From Anaerotignum sp. MB30-C6 (GTDB lineage Bacteria; Bacillota; Clostridia; Lachnospirales; Anaerotignaceae), in contig NZ_CP133078.1 of the NCBI RefSeq assembly GCF_030908465.1, forward strand, positions 806,001-870,000: a DNA stretch of 64,000 nt, read 5' to 3'. The first letter of the stretch is position 1, and every line of letters begins with the position of its first letter. Positions 42,863-51,728 of the stretch are shown in pieces. The notes beneath the pieces are model-generated. The model was not told the DNA's origin and did no database searches. It was given only the letters and a program-made list of their open reading frames with translations. A program made the position numbers and the translations under genes.

Positions 42863-44083
42863 ATGAAGCTATATATTGCCAGACAGCCCATTTTTAATAA
42901 AGATATGTCTTTATTTGGCTATGAACTATTATATAGAAATAGTGCAGAGAATTGTTTCCCTGGTGTTGATGATGCTTTCGCAACCAAGGAATTAACATCC
43001 AACGTATTAACTGAGTTTGATTTCACACTACTTACCAATGGAAAGTATGGGTTTATAAATTTTTCAAAAGATGTTCTTATGTCTGCAATCCCTTTATTAT
43101 TTAATCCGCAGAATACCGTCATAGAGATTTTAGAGGATGTTACCCTTGATGAGGCTTTAGTCGAAAAAATTAAGCTCTTAAAAAAGAAGAAATATATCAT
43201 TGCGTTAGATGACTTCGTCAATGATGGACGATATGAGGAGATTATGCCTTTTATTGAAATGATAAAGGTTGAGTATACCCTCCTTTCCCCAAAGGAAAGA
43301 AAAAAAATCTCCCAGAGATTTAAAGGCAGGAAGAAATTAGTGGCGGAAAGAATTGAGACACAAGAAGATTTTAAGATGGCTTTAGAGGACGGCTATGAGT
43401 TGTTTCAAGGATACTTTTTTAGCAAGCCTGTAATTGTAACGAAAACCAGCATTACCATAGCCCAATCGTCCTACTTTCGTTTATGGAAGGAGGCGTCAAG
43501 AGAAACACCTGATTTTAACGCCTTAACGGAAATTATAAGATTAGATGTAGGCTTAATGCATAAATTGCTGGCCCATCTAAATACTTTGGTGTTTTATAGA
43601 GGGAATAGAATTACTTCTATAAAAAGTGCATTAGTTTACCTGGGTATTAAACGAACAAAGCGATGGATCATGTTACTTTTACTTAGAGAAATAACAGGTA
43701 ATGAAAATAATGAGCTGGCAAAACAATCTTTAATTCGTGCGGTGTTCATGGAAAAGTTAATGGAAGAACTGGGGAGAGAAGAGGAAGTGCAAGATGCATA
43801 CCTAGTTGGACTATTTTCTAAAATTGACAATGTACTTGAGGATAATATCAATTCTATCCTAAATGAACTAGGTTTACCGAAAAAAGCCATAAAGGCATTG
43901 GTGAATAAGGAAGGGATTTTAGGTGAAAGCCTTGAATGCATTAAAAATTATGAAAACAGTAACTGGGGGAATGTGGCCGAGTATGCGTTGTTGCACGGTA
44001 TAAAGCCTGATTTTATACCTTCTTTATATTTGTATGCCTTGGAGTATGGGGATAAAGTATTTGAAAGTAATTCTGAAAAGTAA
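42863..44083 (+). CDS. EAL-HDOD signalling protein (YuxH-like)
   Basis: 406 residues. Residues ~1-200 are an EAL-type fold (YIARQPIFNKDMSLFGYELLYRN, then IALDDFVND, MIKVEYTLL, AERIET, LFQGYFFSKP); residues ~205-395 are an HDOD domain (VGLMHKLLAHLNTL, ALVYLGIKRTKRWI). The canonical DDFG reads DDFV and the canonical IK(V/I)D reads IKVE, so phosphodiesterase activity is doubtful and c-di-GMP binding or protein interaction is more likely, as in other YuxH relatives. ATG 42863 follows TTGGAGG. Monocistronic. Confidence 0.88.
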   Translation: MKLYIARQPIFNKDMSLFGYELLYRNSAENCFPGVDDAFATKELTSNVLTEFDFTLLTNGKYGFINFSKDVLMSAIPLLFNPQNTVIEILEDVTLDEALVEKIKLLKKKKYIIALDDFVNDGRYEEIMPFIEMIKVEYTLLSPKERKKISQRFKGRKKLVAERIETQEDFKMALEDGYELFQGYFFSKPVIVTKTSITIAQSSYFRLWKEASRETPDFNALTEIIRLDVGLMHKLLAHLNTLVFYRGNRITSIKSALVYLGIKRTKRWIMLLLLREITGNENNELAKQSLIRAVFMEKLMEELGREEEVQDAYLVGLFSKIDNVLEDNINSILNELGLPKKAIKALVNKEGILGESLECIKNYENSNWGNVAEYALLHGIKPDFIPSLYLYALEYGDKVFESNSEK

Positions 44084-44163
44084 GTAGAGTCTGTAGAGTA
44101 ATTTTATATTTTTAAATTTGTATGAGCAAAAAGCTTCACTTTGTGTGGGCTTGTAATGTAATT

Positions 44164-44203
44164 AAAAAAGGCTTTCTATCTGTTTGATAGTGAGCCTTTT
44201 TTA
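44164..44203 (+). terminator. Terminator of the EAL-HDOD gene
   Basis: AAAAAAGGCT/AGCCTTTTTT with inner pairs CTATC/GATAG. Confidence 0.85.
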
Positions 44204-44311
44204 ATTGGAGTAATAAAAGTCTTCGTCCGTACAATTTTATGACCCCTATAATACGTATACAAGGGTACTAAAGCGAACAAAATAGTTGGAGAAATACACC
44301 ATAGGAAAAAT

Positions 44312-44345
44312 AAAAAAGGGCTTACTTCCCAGCAAGCCCTTTTTT
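44312..44345. terminator. Bidirectional terminator, probably for the IclR gene
   Basis: Perfect 12-bp AAAAAAGGGCTT/AAGCCCTTTTTT with a 10-base loop, between convergent genes. Confidence 0.8.
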
Positions 44346-44467
44346 AGATTACTAAAACTGAAATACCACAGTAACTTAACGCAGCAATAATCCACGGACA
44401 CACAGAGAAGCAAGAGGTGATTTTAGTTTTATCCAGTATAAATTTGTAGGTTACAAAGGAAGAAGGA

Positions 44468-45259
44468 TTAAAAAATATTATAGCCTAAGTAGTTAGAAAT
44501 TTGATCGCAAGCCTTACGCAGGTGAACCTTAATTTCCTCTATCATAGCTTCATTCACTTCATCGGTGGAGTAGTTGACACTGATGGCGGCCACGATTTTG
44601 TTTGTATAATCTCGAATAGGCATTGCAATGCAGGATGCATTTTCTTCATATTCGTTATTATCCATGGCAAAATTATTGGCTTTTATTTTGCTCAGTTCAT
44701 CTAAAAAATCGATATAGTTCAAAATTGTGTTTGAGGTGTATTTTTTAATATCCGTGTGTTGGAAGTAATTTTTAATTTCTTCATTTGTAAAGTTTAGCAT
44801 GAAGAGCTTGCCGCTGGCCGTTGCATATAATGGATTTCTTGAGCCTATTAATGCTTGGGAGGGGAGCTGACTGAGTGGATCTACCTTATAAATGGTAACC
44901 GAAGCATATTCGTTCATAATACTAAGTATGCAAGAGCGGTTTAACTTGTTTGAAAGCTCCTCAATGATGGTAGCATAGCTGGAAGAGTTTAAGGTGTGAT
45001 ACTTTGGCACAGAATTTCCAATTTTATAGGCACCCCAGCTTAGGCGGTAAGTTTTAATAACACCTGGCGTTTTTTCTACGAAGTTATAGGCTAAAAGGGT
45101 ATCTAAAATTCTATGGATGGTGCTTTTATTTAAGTTTAACTTAGCACTGATGGCACTAAGGGTCATACCATCACTGGAAGTTGATTGTGAAATAACATTT
45201 AATACTTCTAGAGCATTGCTCAAAGTATGTAGCGGGTATTTTGGTGTGTATGGCTCCAT
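44468..45259 (-). CDS. IclR-family transcriptional regulator
   Basis: 263 residues. N-terminal winged helix (residues ~10-75: ALEVLNVISQ, SAISAKLNLNKSTIHRILDTL) and C-terminal IclR effector domain (PLYATASGKLFMLNFTNEE, CIAMPIRDYTNKIVAAISVNY). IclR regulators sense small metabolites and usually control an adjacent catabolic operon. It is divergent from the M24/TRAP/M20 cluster at 46040, across 780 bases, and is the obvious candidate to regulate it; the effector would then be the imported substrate. RBS TAGGAGGATTTT. Confidence 0.9.
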   Translation of the reverse strand: MEPYTPKYPLHTLSNALEVLNVISQSTSSDGMTLSAISAKLNLNKSTIHRILDTLLAYNFVEKTPGVIKTYRLSWGAYKIGNSVPKYHTLNSSSYATIIEELSNKLNRSCILSIMNEYASVTIYKVDPLSQLPSQALIGSRNPLYATASGKLFMLNFTNEEIKNYFQHTDIKKYTSNTILNYIDFLDELSKIKANNFAMDNNEYEENASCIAMPIRDYTNKIVAAISVNYSTDEVNEAMIEEIKVHLRKACDQISNYLGYNIF

Positions 45260-46039
45260 AAAATCCTCCTAATGTTTTACTATATATTTATATTTTCTTT
45301 TATATAGAATGATATAGCTGTATTATAGCAAAGAATACGTTTAATTTGAAGAGGAAAAAGATAAAAACGAATTTAAAAGGACAAAATGAGACTGGGAAGA
45401 AATTTTAACAAAGAACGTTCTGAATAAAAGAACAATGAATGTTTAATTTCTTTTAAACGTAATATAATTCTGTTAAAAGGAATGGTTAAAAAACAATATG
45501 GAAAAAAATAGTATTTAATTCATAAAAATGTAATTTAATAAAATGATGTGCTTTCAAATTCAAAATATCTTTATTCAATACCTTGTAAAATCCTAGGGAT
45601 TTTTAGGCATATTGCATATAAGAATGAATTGAAAAAAAGGGGGAATTACCTATATTTTTTGTACATTTTTCTGTTGTTTTCAGTGCATCTGCAGGGATTT
45701 GTAGATTTTTACAAATTTTGTCATAAATGTCTGTATGCAAACAATGTTAATTGCCAAGAATCGTAAGATGGAGGGGGTTATTCTGTTTAGAGAAACTATA
45801 TTTCTGATAAATTCTAAAAAACATGTTTTTTTTGAAAAATCAAGAGGTATTTCTGCTCAGTTCAATTGATTTGTGAAAACAATTAACTTATCATTTAGAC
45901 ATGGATTTGACGACGGCAAAATACAAAAGGGAACTTTCCAGCCAATTTTCCCGATGTGTTTTTAGTCTTGCTTCTAAACATTTTTACTGTTAAAGGAGCA
46001 AATAGAATTTCAGATATATTAACTAAAGGAGAGATTTAA
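45260..46039. promoter_or_regulatory. Long divergent control region between IclR and the M24-TRAP cluster
   Basis: 780 bases, no credible gene. Candidate operators: AGAACGTTCT (about 45412-45421) and the 16-bp palindrome AAAAAACATGTTTTTT (45816-45831). A promoter TTGATT (45866-45871), 17 bases, TATCAT (45889-45894) points to the cluster and lies just downstream of the second palindrome. The open frame 45548-45766 is AT-rich chance sequence. Confidence 0.5.
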
Positions 46040-47218
46040 ATGAAAACACTGAATTTTTCTATTGAAGAGTACATGCAGAGAGTTTCTAAAACGAAACAGA
46101 GCATGGAAGAAAAAGGAATTGATGTTTTAATCGTTACTGATCCTGGTAACATGAGCTACCTTACAGGTTTTGACGGCTGGTCATTCTATGTTCATCAGGG
46201 TGTTATTGTAGTATTAGACGAGGAGTACCCTGTTTGGTTTGGACGTGGTCAAGATGGTAATGCGGCTAGATTGACTACATACCTTCCAGAAGAAAACATT
46301 TATGCTTACACTGATGATTATGTACAGTCTACTGTAAAACATCCTTATGAGTTTGTTGCAGACATTTTGAAAGAAAGAGGTCATGACAAAAAGGTTGTGG
46401 CAACGGAAATGGATGCTTACTACTATTCTGCAAAATGCCAAGTAGCTTTGGAAGCTAGCTTGCCTAACGCAAAGTTTAAAGATGGTAACAACATTGTAAA
46501 CTGGGTTAAAATCATCAAGAGTGAAAACGAAATTGCTTTCATGAAAAAAGCTGCTGTTATTGCTGAAAATGTAATGCAGGTTGCTTATGATAACGTAGAA
46601 ATTGGTGTTCGTCAGTGTGACGCTGCTGCTGCAGTTTATCATGCACAGATCAGTGGTACAAAAGAATACGGCGGTGAATATTCTTCTATCGTTCCTTTGA
46701 TGCCTGCTGGTATCAGAACATCTACACCTCACTTGAGCTGGACAGATGAACCTTACAAGGATGGCGATACAGTAATCCTTGAGTTAAGCGGTAACTACCG
46801 TCACTATCATTGCCCTCTTGCAAGAACAATGGTTTTGGGTAACGTACCTCAGAAAGTTCTTGACTTGGGTGCTACCGTTTCCGAAGGTCTTACAGCTGCT
46901 TTGGAAGGTTTGAAGCCTGGTATGTATGCTGAAGATGTTGAAAGAATTTGGGCAAAAACAATCGCAAAGAGTGGTTTCGTAAAAGATTCCCGTATCGGTT
47001 ATTCCATGGGCTTGAACTTCCCTCCTGACTGGGGCGAACATACAGCATCCCTTCGTCCTGGCGACAAGACAGTTCTTGAACCAGGTATGACTTTCCACAT
47101 GATTCCTGGTATCTGGTTGGATGATTGCGGTGTAGATACAAGTGAACCTTTCTATATTACTGAAAAAGGTGCAGTTCCATTCTGTAACTTCAGAAGAGAA
47201 CTTTTGGTAAAGAAATAA
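46040..47218 (+). CDS. M24-family hydrolase of the ectoine-hydrolase/creatinase type (DoeA/EutD-like)
   Basis: 392 residues. N-terminal creatinase/prolidase domain (residues ~1-150), C-terminal pita-bread domain. In true M24 aminopeptidases two Asp lie in (I/L)DxG and in GD(I/V)xRT; here the region reads VILELSGNYRHYHCPLART, so both are replaced, as in creatinase and DoeA/EutD. The motif NFPPDWGEHTASLRPGD is typical of the DoeA/EutD group. DoeA opens the ectoine ring to N-acetyl-diaminobutyrate; creatinase splits creatine. A non-metallo C-N hydrolase of a small amidine or cyclic amide is the best guess. RBS AAAGGAGAG. First gene of the cluster; expression-biased codon use. Confidence 0.8.
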   Translation: MKTLNFSIEEYMQRVSKTKQSMEEKGIDVLIVTDPGNMSYLTGFDGWSFYVHQGVIVVLDEEYPVWFGRGQDGNAARLTTYLPEENIYAYTDDYVQSTVKHPYEFVADILKERGHDKKVVATEMDAYYYSAKCQVALEASLPNAKFKDGNNIVNWVKIIKSENEIAFMKKAAVIAENVMQVAYDNVEIGVRQCDAAAAVYHAQISGTKEYGGEYSSIVPLMPAGIRTSTPHLSWTDEPYKDGDTVILELSGNYRHYHCPLARTMVLGNVPQKVLDLGATVSEGLTAALEGLKPGMYAEDVERIWAKTIAKSGFVKDSRIGYSMGLNFPPDWGEHTASLRPGDKTVLEPGMTFHMIPGIWLDDCGVDTSEPFYITEKGAVPFCNFRRELLVKK

Positions 47219-47230
47219 TCAAATCTGATT

Positions 47231-47264
47231 TTGGATACACAGAGGAAATTCTCTGTGTATCCAA
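47231..47264 (+). promoter_or_regulatory. Intercistronic hairpin M24-dctQ
   Basis: Perfect 14-bp stem TTGGATACACAGAG/CTCTGTGTATCCAA with loop GAAATT; followed by A not T, so not a typical terminator. Probably an mRNA processing or stabilising element. Confidence 0.7.
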
Positions 47265-47286
47265 AAAATAAGAGGGGAGTTTTAAA

Positions 47287-47838
47287 GTGAAAAAAGTCGA
47301 TGAGATAATTTCAAAGGTTGAAGAATTTTTTCTCAGTTTTTCCATTATTTTAATGGCAGCAATTTTAATTAGTGGTGTAATCGCAAGAGCGGTTTTAAAT
47401 TCAAGTTTGACCTTTACAGAAGAAGTAGGTCAGATGCTGAATATTATTGTAACATTTTTTGGTATTGGGTATTGTGCAAGACAGGCAAGACACATCAGTA
47501 TGTCCGTTGTGTATGATATGGTGAATAGAACTGGAAAGAAACTAATGATGTGTATCATTTCTTTGGTAACTGCTATCATTATGTTCTACTTAACCTACCT
47601 TAGCCTTTATTATGTAATGAGTGTACAGGAACTGGGTAGAGTTACAGCAGCACTTAGAATCCCTATGTGGATTACTTACAGCCCTATTCCTATGGGATTC
47701 TTCTTGGGCGGTATCGAATATATGAGAACTTTCGTTTTGAATATTAAAAACAAAGATGAAATTTACATTTCAAGTATTTATAAACATGGTGAAAACATGG
47801 ATGACTTAGAAGAACTTGAGAAAGGAGAGGTGAACTAA
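47287..47838 (+). CDS. dctQ: TRAP transporter small membrane subunit
   Basis: 183 residues from GTG behind AGAGGGGAG. Four membrane helices; the pattern LTFTEEVGQMLNIIVTFFGIGYCARQARHISM is the DctQ signature. Partner of the DctM permease 3 bases downstream and the DctP receptor at 50493. TRAP systems import organic anions or zwitterions such as ectoine using a sodium gradient. Confidence 0.9.
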   Translation: MKKVDEIISKVEEFFLSFSIILMAAILISGVIARAVLNSSLTFTEEVGQMLNIIVTFFGIGYCARQARHISMSVVYDMVNRTGKKLMMCIISLVTAIIMFYLTYLSLYYVMSVQELGRVTAALRIPMWITYSPIPMGFFLGGIEYMRTFVLNIKNKDEIYISSIYKHGENMDDLEELEKGEVN

Positions 47839-47841
47839 ACA

Positions 47842-49110
47842 ATGGTAGGTTTGTTATTAGGTTTAATGGTTTTTTTCTTGATTTTCAATTTCCCTATGGT
47901 AATACCAATGGTTGCTGCTCCTTTAGCAGTTATGATTGGATTTATGCCTAACATGGATTTAGCGATGTCAATCCAGCAGTTGATTGCCGGCGTTTCTGCG
48001 CAGGTTCTCCTTTCTGTACCTATGTTCATCTTTGCAGCTGACATTATGTGTGCAGGTTCTACAACACAGAGATTGTTAGACCTTGTTGAAACATTTGTTG
48101 GTCATATCCATGGTGGTATGGCAATTACAACAGCTGCAACATGTACAATGTTTGGTGCTATTTCTGGTTCTACACAGGCAACCGTAGTTGCGATTGGTAG
48201 ACCTATGCGTCAAAGACTTTTAAAATTAGGGTACAGAGACAGCGATAGTTCAGGTTTGATTATCTGTTCCGCTATTATTGCATTATTAATTCCACCTAGT
48301 ATTTCTATGATTATGTACGCTGTTGTTACTGGCTCTTCCGTTGGTGATCTCTTTATTGCCGGTGTTGGCCCTGGTATATTAATGCTTATTTTCTTTGCTG
48401 CATACAGCTACTTATTTGCAAGATTTAAAAAGATGCCTCGTCAGGAAAAAGCAACATGGCCTCAGAGAGCGGACGCTTTCAAAAGAGCCATCCTTCCATT
48501 GGGCTTCCCTATCATCATTTTCGTAGGTATCTACGGCGGTTACTTCAGCCCTACAGAGGCTTCTGCAATCGCAGTTTTATACGCTTTAATCCTTGAGATG
48601 CTGGTTTACAGAAACGTAAAATTGAAAGACCTTCAGAAAATTGCGTTAAGCACAGCGGTTGTTACTTGCGCCGTATTTATCTTGGTAGCAGGCGGACAGT
48701 TATTCTCTTGGGTTATCTCCTACGCAAAGATCCCTCAGATGCTGACATCTTCCATTCTGGGTGTAGATCCTTCTGCGTTGAAGATTTTGGTTACGGTTAC
48801 AGTGTTCTTCTTCATCGGTTGTATGTTCGTAGACTCTTTGGTTGTAATCATTATTCTTTCACCAATTTTCTTCCCACTGGCAATGCAGGCGGGTATCGAT
48901 CCCATTCACTTAGGGATTATCATCACATTGCAGGCGGCAATCGGCTCTGTTTCTCCTCCTTTTGGATGTAACATCTTTACGGGCTGTGCAATATTCAACC
49001 GTCCATATGGTGATATCGTAAAAGGCTTGCCTCCATACCTGATTATGTTAGCGATTGTAACCTTAATTGTAATCTTCTTCCCTCAGCTTTCTTTGTTCTT
49101 AATTAACTAA
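47842..49110 (+). CDS. dctM: TRAP transporter large permease subunit
   Basis: 422 residues, about 11-12 helices, with the DctM features GLLLGLMVFFLIFNFPMV at the N-terminus, FGAISGSTQATVVAIGRPM in the middle and PPFGCNIFTG near the C-terminus. Forms the substrate channel with DctQ. It begins 3 bases after the dctQ stop, so translation is coupled. Confidence 0.94.
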   Translation: MVGLLLGLMVFFLIFNFPMVIPMVAAPLAVMIGFMPNMDLAMSIQQLIAGVSAQVLLSVPMFIFAADIMCAGSTTQRLLDLVETFVGHIHGGMAITTAATCTMFGAISGSTQATVVAIGRPMRQRLLKLGYRDSDSSGLIICSAIIALLIPPSISMIMYAVVTGSSVGDLFIAGVGPGILMLIFFAAYSYLFARFKKMPRQEKATWPQRADAFKRAILPLGFPIIIFVGIYGGYFSPTEASAIAVLYALILEMLVYRNVKLKDLQKIALSTAVVTCAVFILVAGGQLFSWVISYAKIPQMLTSSILGVDPSALKILVTVTVFFFIGCMFVDSLVVIIILSPIFFPLAMQAGIDPIHLGIIITLQAAIGSVSPPFGCNIFTGCAIFNRPYGDIVKGLPPYLIMLAIVTLIVIFFPQLSLFLIN

Positions 49111-49150
49111 TATTGGGATAAGCCCTTTTAAAGGGAAATATACAAAAGAT

Positions 49151-49182
49151 TATGCAGTAAGGGTGCAAACCCTTACTGCATA
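49151..49182 (+). promoter_or_regulatory. Intercistronic hairpin dctM-M20
   Basis: Perfect 14-bp stem TATGCAGTAAGGGT/ACCCTTACTGCATA capped by a GCAA tetraloop, no T-tract. It may protect the upstream mRNA end or set the ratio of permease to downstream genes. Confidence 0.7.
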
Positions 49183-49275
49183 GGTTGCCAATGATGTCAA
49201 CCACGATTTCGTAAATTTTGATTAACACACTCAGTTTGTTAAATCAAAAGGTAAGGCAGTTTAGGAGGAAAAATA

Positions 49276-50457
49276 ATGTTTGACATTAAAAAAGAAGTTG
49301 CAGAGCTTGAAAGTGAGCTTATTGCAATTAGAAGAGACATTCATGAAAATCCAGAATTGGGTTACCAAGAATTCCGTACATCTAAGCTTGTATGTGACTA
49401 CTTAAAAGATTTAGGTTTAGAGCCTGAGATTGTAACCAAAACAGGAGTTGTGGCAGTTCTTAGGGGCGGCGCTGGCGAAGGGAAAACCATTATGCTTCGT
49501 GCCGATATGGACGCACTTCCTGTTGAAGAAGAAACAGGCTTGCCTTATGCAAGTAAAACAAAAGGCGTTATGCATGCTTGCGGACACGATGGCCACACAG
49601 CAGTTCAGCTTATTGTTGCAAAGATTCTTGCGGCTCACAAGGACGAGTTGAAAGGCAACGTAAAGTTTGTTTTTCAGCCAAATGAAGAAGAAGCGGGTGC
49701 TTTAAACATGATTGAAGCGGGTGTGTTGGAAAACCCTCGTGTAGATGCAGCCCTTGCTTTGCATCTTTGGAGTCCAATTAAAACCGGACACGTTGGACTT
49801 TCAGAAGGACCTATCTTAGGTACAACTGAAGAATTCGAACTTGAGATTATCGGTAAAGCAGGTCATACCTCTACACCTCATACAGCAAAAGATGCTTTAT
49901 TGGGTGCTTGTAATGTGGTACAGGCTATGCAGCAGTTAGGAACCAGAGAGTTTAATCCTTTATTACCCATCGCTGTGATGTTTGGTTATATCAACGGCGG
50001 CACAGCAAGAAATATTATTACTGGAAGCGTAAAACTTGGCGGTACCATAAGATTCCTTTTTCCAGATGAAGAAAAAAATAAGCCTATCGTTTTAGAAGCT
50101 TTCGAAAGAGTAGTAAAGGGTACTTGTATGGCTAACGACTTGGATTATAAGCTTACATATATTCCAAGCAATCCTTCTCTTTTTAACAATAGTGAAATGG
50201 TATCCATTGTAAAGGATGCTGCAGCTGAAGTATTTGAAACGAGAGACAATGTGGATGAGTTCAAGAGTCTTGCTGGTGAGGACTTCGCTGAGTTTAGTCA
50301 AAGAGTTCCTTCCGTAATGACTTGGGTAGGAATTGCAGATACCCAGAAGAAATGTGATTTCCCCCATCACCATGCAAAGTTTGATATTGATGAAAGCATG
50401 ATGAAATATGGTGTTGAGCTTCAGGTAAGAAGTGTATTGGCTTACCTAAATAAATAA
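49276..50457 (+). CDS. M20-family amidohydrolase (N-acyl amino acid deacylase type)
   Basis: 393 residues. The metal ligands of the M20D family are intact: RADMDALP (Asp77), MHACGHDGH (Cys102, His104), NEEEAG (Glu region 137-139), LHLW (His163) and a late FPHHHAKF. Family members split N-acetyl- or N-acyl-amino acids, hippurate or indole-acetyl conjugates. In this cluster it would remove an acyl group left after the M24 step. RBS TAGGAGGAAA. A paralogue of equal length lies at 54317, with altered metal residues. Substrate inferred from context only. Confidence 0.88.
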   Translation: MFDIKKEVAELESELIAIRRDIHENPELGYQEFRTSKLVCDYLKDLGLEPEIVTKTGVVAVLRGGAGEGKTIMLRADMDALPVEEETGLPYASKTKGVMHACGHDGHTAVQLIVAKILAAHKDELKGNVKFVFQPNEEEAGALNMIEAGVLENPRVDAALALHLWSPIKTGHVGLSEGPILGTTEEFELEIIGKAGHTSTPHTAKDALLGACNVVQAMQQLGTREFNPLLPIAVMFGYINGGTARNIITGSVKLGGTIRFLFPDEEKNKPIVLEAFERVVKGTCMANDLDYKLTYIPSNPSLFNNSEMVSIVKDAAAEVFETRDNVDEFKSLAGEDFAEFSQRVPSVMTWVGIADTQKKCDFPHHHAKFDIDESMMKYGVELQVRSVLAYLNK

Positions 50458-50492
50458 ACCAATAATGTAAGATTTTTAAGGAGGAAAAGTTC

Positions 50493-51557
50493 ATGAAAAA
50501 GAAATTATTTGCAATGGCAATGGCGAGTGTTATGTCTATCGGCGTTTTAAGTGGTTGTGCAGGTGGTGGCAGTGCATCTTCAACTGGTGGCGAAAGTGAC
50601 GGTACAGAAACATACACATGGAGAATGGCTCACGAAGAGTATGAAGGTGACATGCAGGATGTTTATGCAAAAGAGTTTGCACAGAAGCTGAATGAAAACT
50701 CTGAGGGTAGAATTAACCTTGAAATTTACCCTGTAGGTCAGATTGGTGACGCTTTACAACAGTGTGAATTGCTTCAGAACGGTGGTCTTGAGTTTGCCAT
50801 TATCAGCCCAGGAAACACAGGTACAGTAGTTCCTGAAAACCAGTTGTTCTCTTTACATTTCTTGTTCCCTCAGGAATGGGCTAAAACACAGGAAGTACTG
50901 CAGACAAGTGAAGCGTTAAACGTAATGCTTCATGACAAATATGTTGAAAAGAAAATTAAACCTTTGAGCTTCTGGACAGAAGGCGCTATGGCTTGGACAG
51001 CGAACAAATCTTTGAAAGACATCAACAGCTTTAAAGGTTTGAAGTTCAGAACAATGCAGTCTCCTATGATCATTGCAGCTTATGAAGCATATGGTGCAAA
51101 CCCTACACCTATGAGCTACACAGAAGTTTACTCCGGTTTACAGCTCAATATGATCGAAGGTCAGGAAAACCCTACAAGTGCAATCCATACTTCTAAGTTC
51201 CATGAAGTACAGAAATATTTAACAGAAGCAAACTCCAACTTGTTCATCACAGCAACTTGTGTAAACCCTACATTCTTTGATGGTTTGCCCGCTGACATTC
51301 AGCAGATTGTTTTAGATACAATCAGTGAAATGGTTCCTCGTTCTTTTGAAATTCAGGAAGAATTGAACGGTGGCGCTTTGGATAAGATTACAGCAGAATC
51401 TGACATCATCGTTGAAACTCTTACAGATGAAGAAAGAGCAGCTTACGAAGAAGCAGCGCAGAAAGCATACGGCGAATACAAGAAAATCGTTGGTGAAGAC
51501 GGTGCTACAATCCTTGACAAGTTGATTGAAGAAGTTGCAGCTGTAGAGGCGAAATAA
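50493..51557 (+). CDS. dctP: TRAP transporter substrate-binding lipoprotein (DctP)
   Basis: 354 residues. Lipoprotein signal MKKKLFAMAMASVMSIGVLS followed by a lipobox Cys (LSGC) and a Gly/Ser linker. The mature part has the DctP-type features GGLEFAIISPGN and ELLQNGG, NMIEGQENPTSA. It captures the substrate outside the membrane and hands it to DctQM; ectoine receptors TeaA/UehA belong to the same family, which fits the neighbouring EutD/EutB-type enzymes. RBS AAGGAGGAAAAG, very strong; codon use again as in highly expressed genes. Confidence 0.92.
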   Translation: MKKKLFAMAMASVMSIGVLSGCAGGGSASSTGGESDGTETYTWRMAHEEYEGDMQDVYAKEFAQKLNENSEGRINLEIYPVGQIGDALQQCELLQNGGLEFAIISPGNTGTVVPENQLFSLHFLFPQEWAKTQEVLQTSEALNVMLHDKYVEKKIKPLSFWTEGAMAWTANKSLKDINSFKGLKFRTMQSPMIIAAYEAYGANPTPMSYTEVYSGLQLNMIEGQENPTSAIHTSKFHEVQKYLTEANSNLFITATCVNPTFFDGLPADIQQIVLDTISEMVPRSFEIQEELNGGALDKITAESDIIVETLTDEERAAYEEAAQKAYGEYKKIVGEDGATILDKLIEEVAAVEAK

Positions 51558-51662
51558 TTTAAGGGTTTTTAGAAGGCTCCTTTTTACGAAAGACTAGGCT
51601 GTTTTCGAGATACTCTGGATAATATTTGTAATAAGTGAAATATAAAATGTGACATTTATAAA

Positions 51663-51694
51663 ATCCGCCCGAAGAGTCTATTCTTTGGGCGGAT
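51663..51694 (+). promoter_or_regulatory. Intercistronic hairpin dctP-lyase
   Basis: 13-bp stem ATCCGCCCGAAGA/TCTTTGGGCGGAT (one G-T pair) followed by seven A. It is the third such hairpin in the cluster; no T-tract. Confidence 0.65.
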
Positions 51695-51728
51695 AAAAAA
51701 AGCACATTTTAAGGATTTGGAGGAAGTT

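Noticed and set aside
45548..45766. 72-codon open frame between IclR and M24
   Set aside because: No RBS, very rich in Tyr/Phe/Cys/Asn as expected from AT-rich non-coding DNA, inside a control region.
46040..47218. Plain Xaa-Pro aminopeptidase call for the M24 protein
   Set aside because: Two of the usual metal-binding Asp positions are replaced and the PPDWGEH motif fits creatinase/DoeA-like enzymes better.
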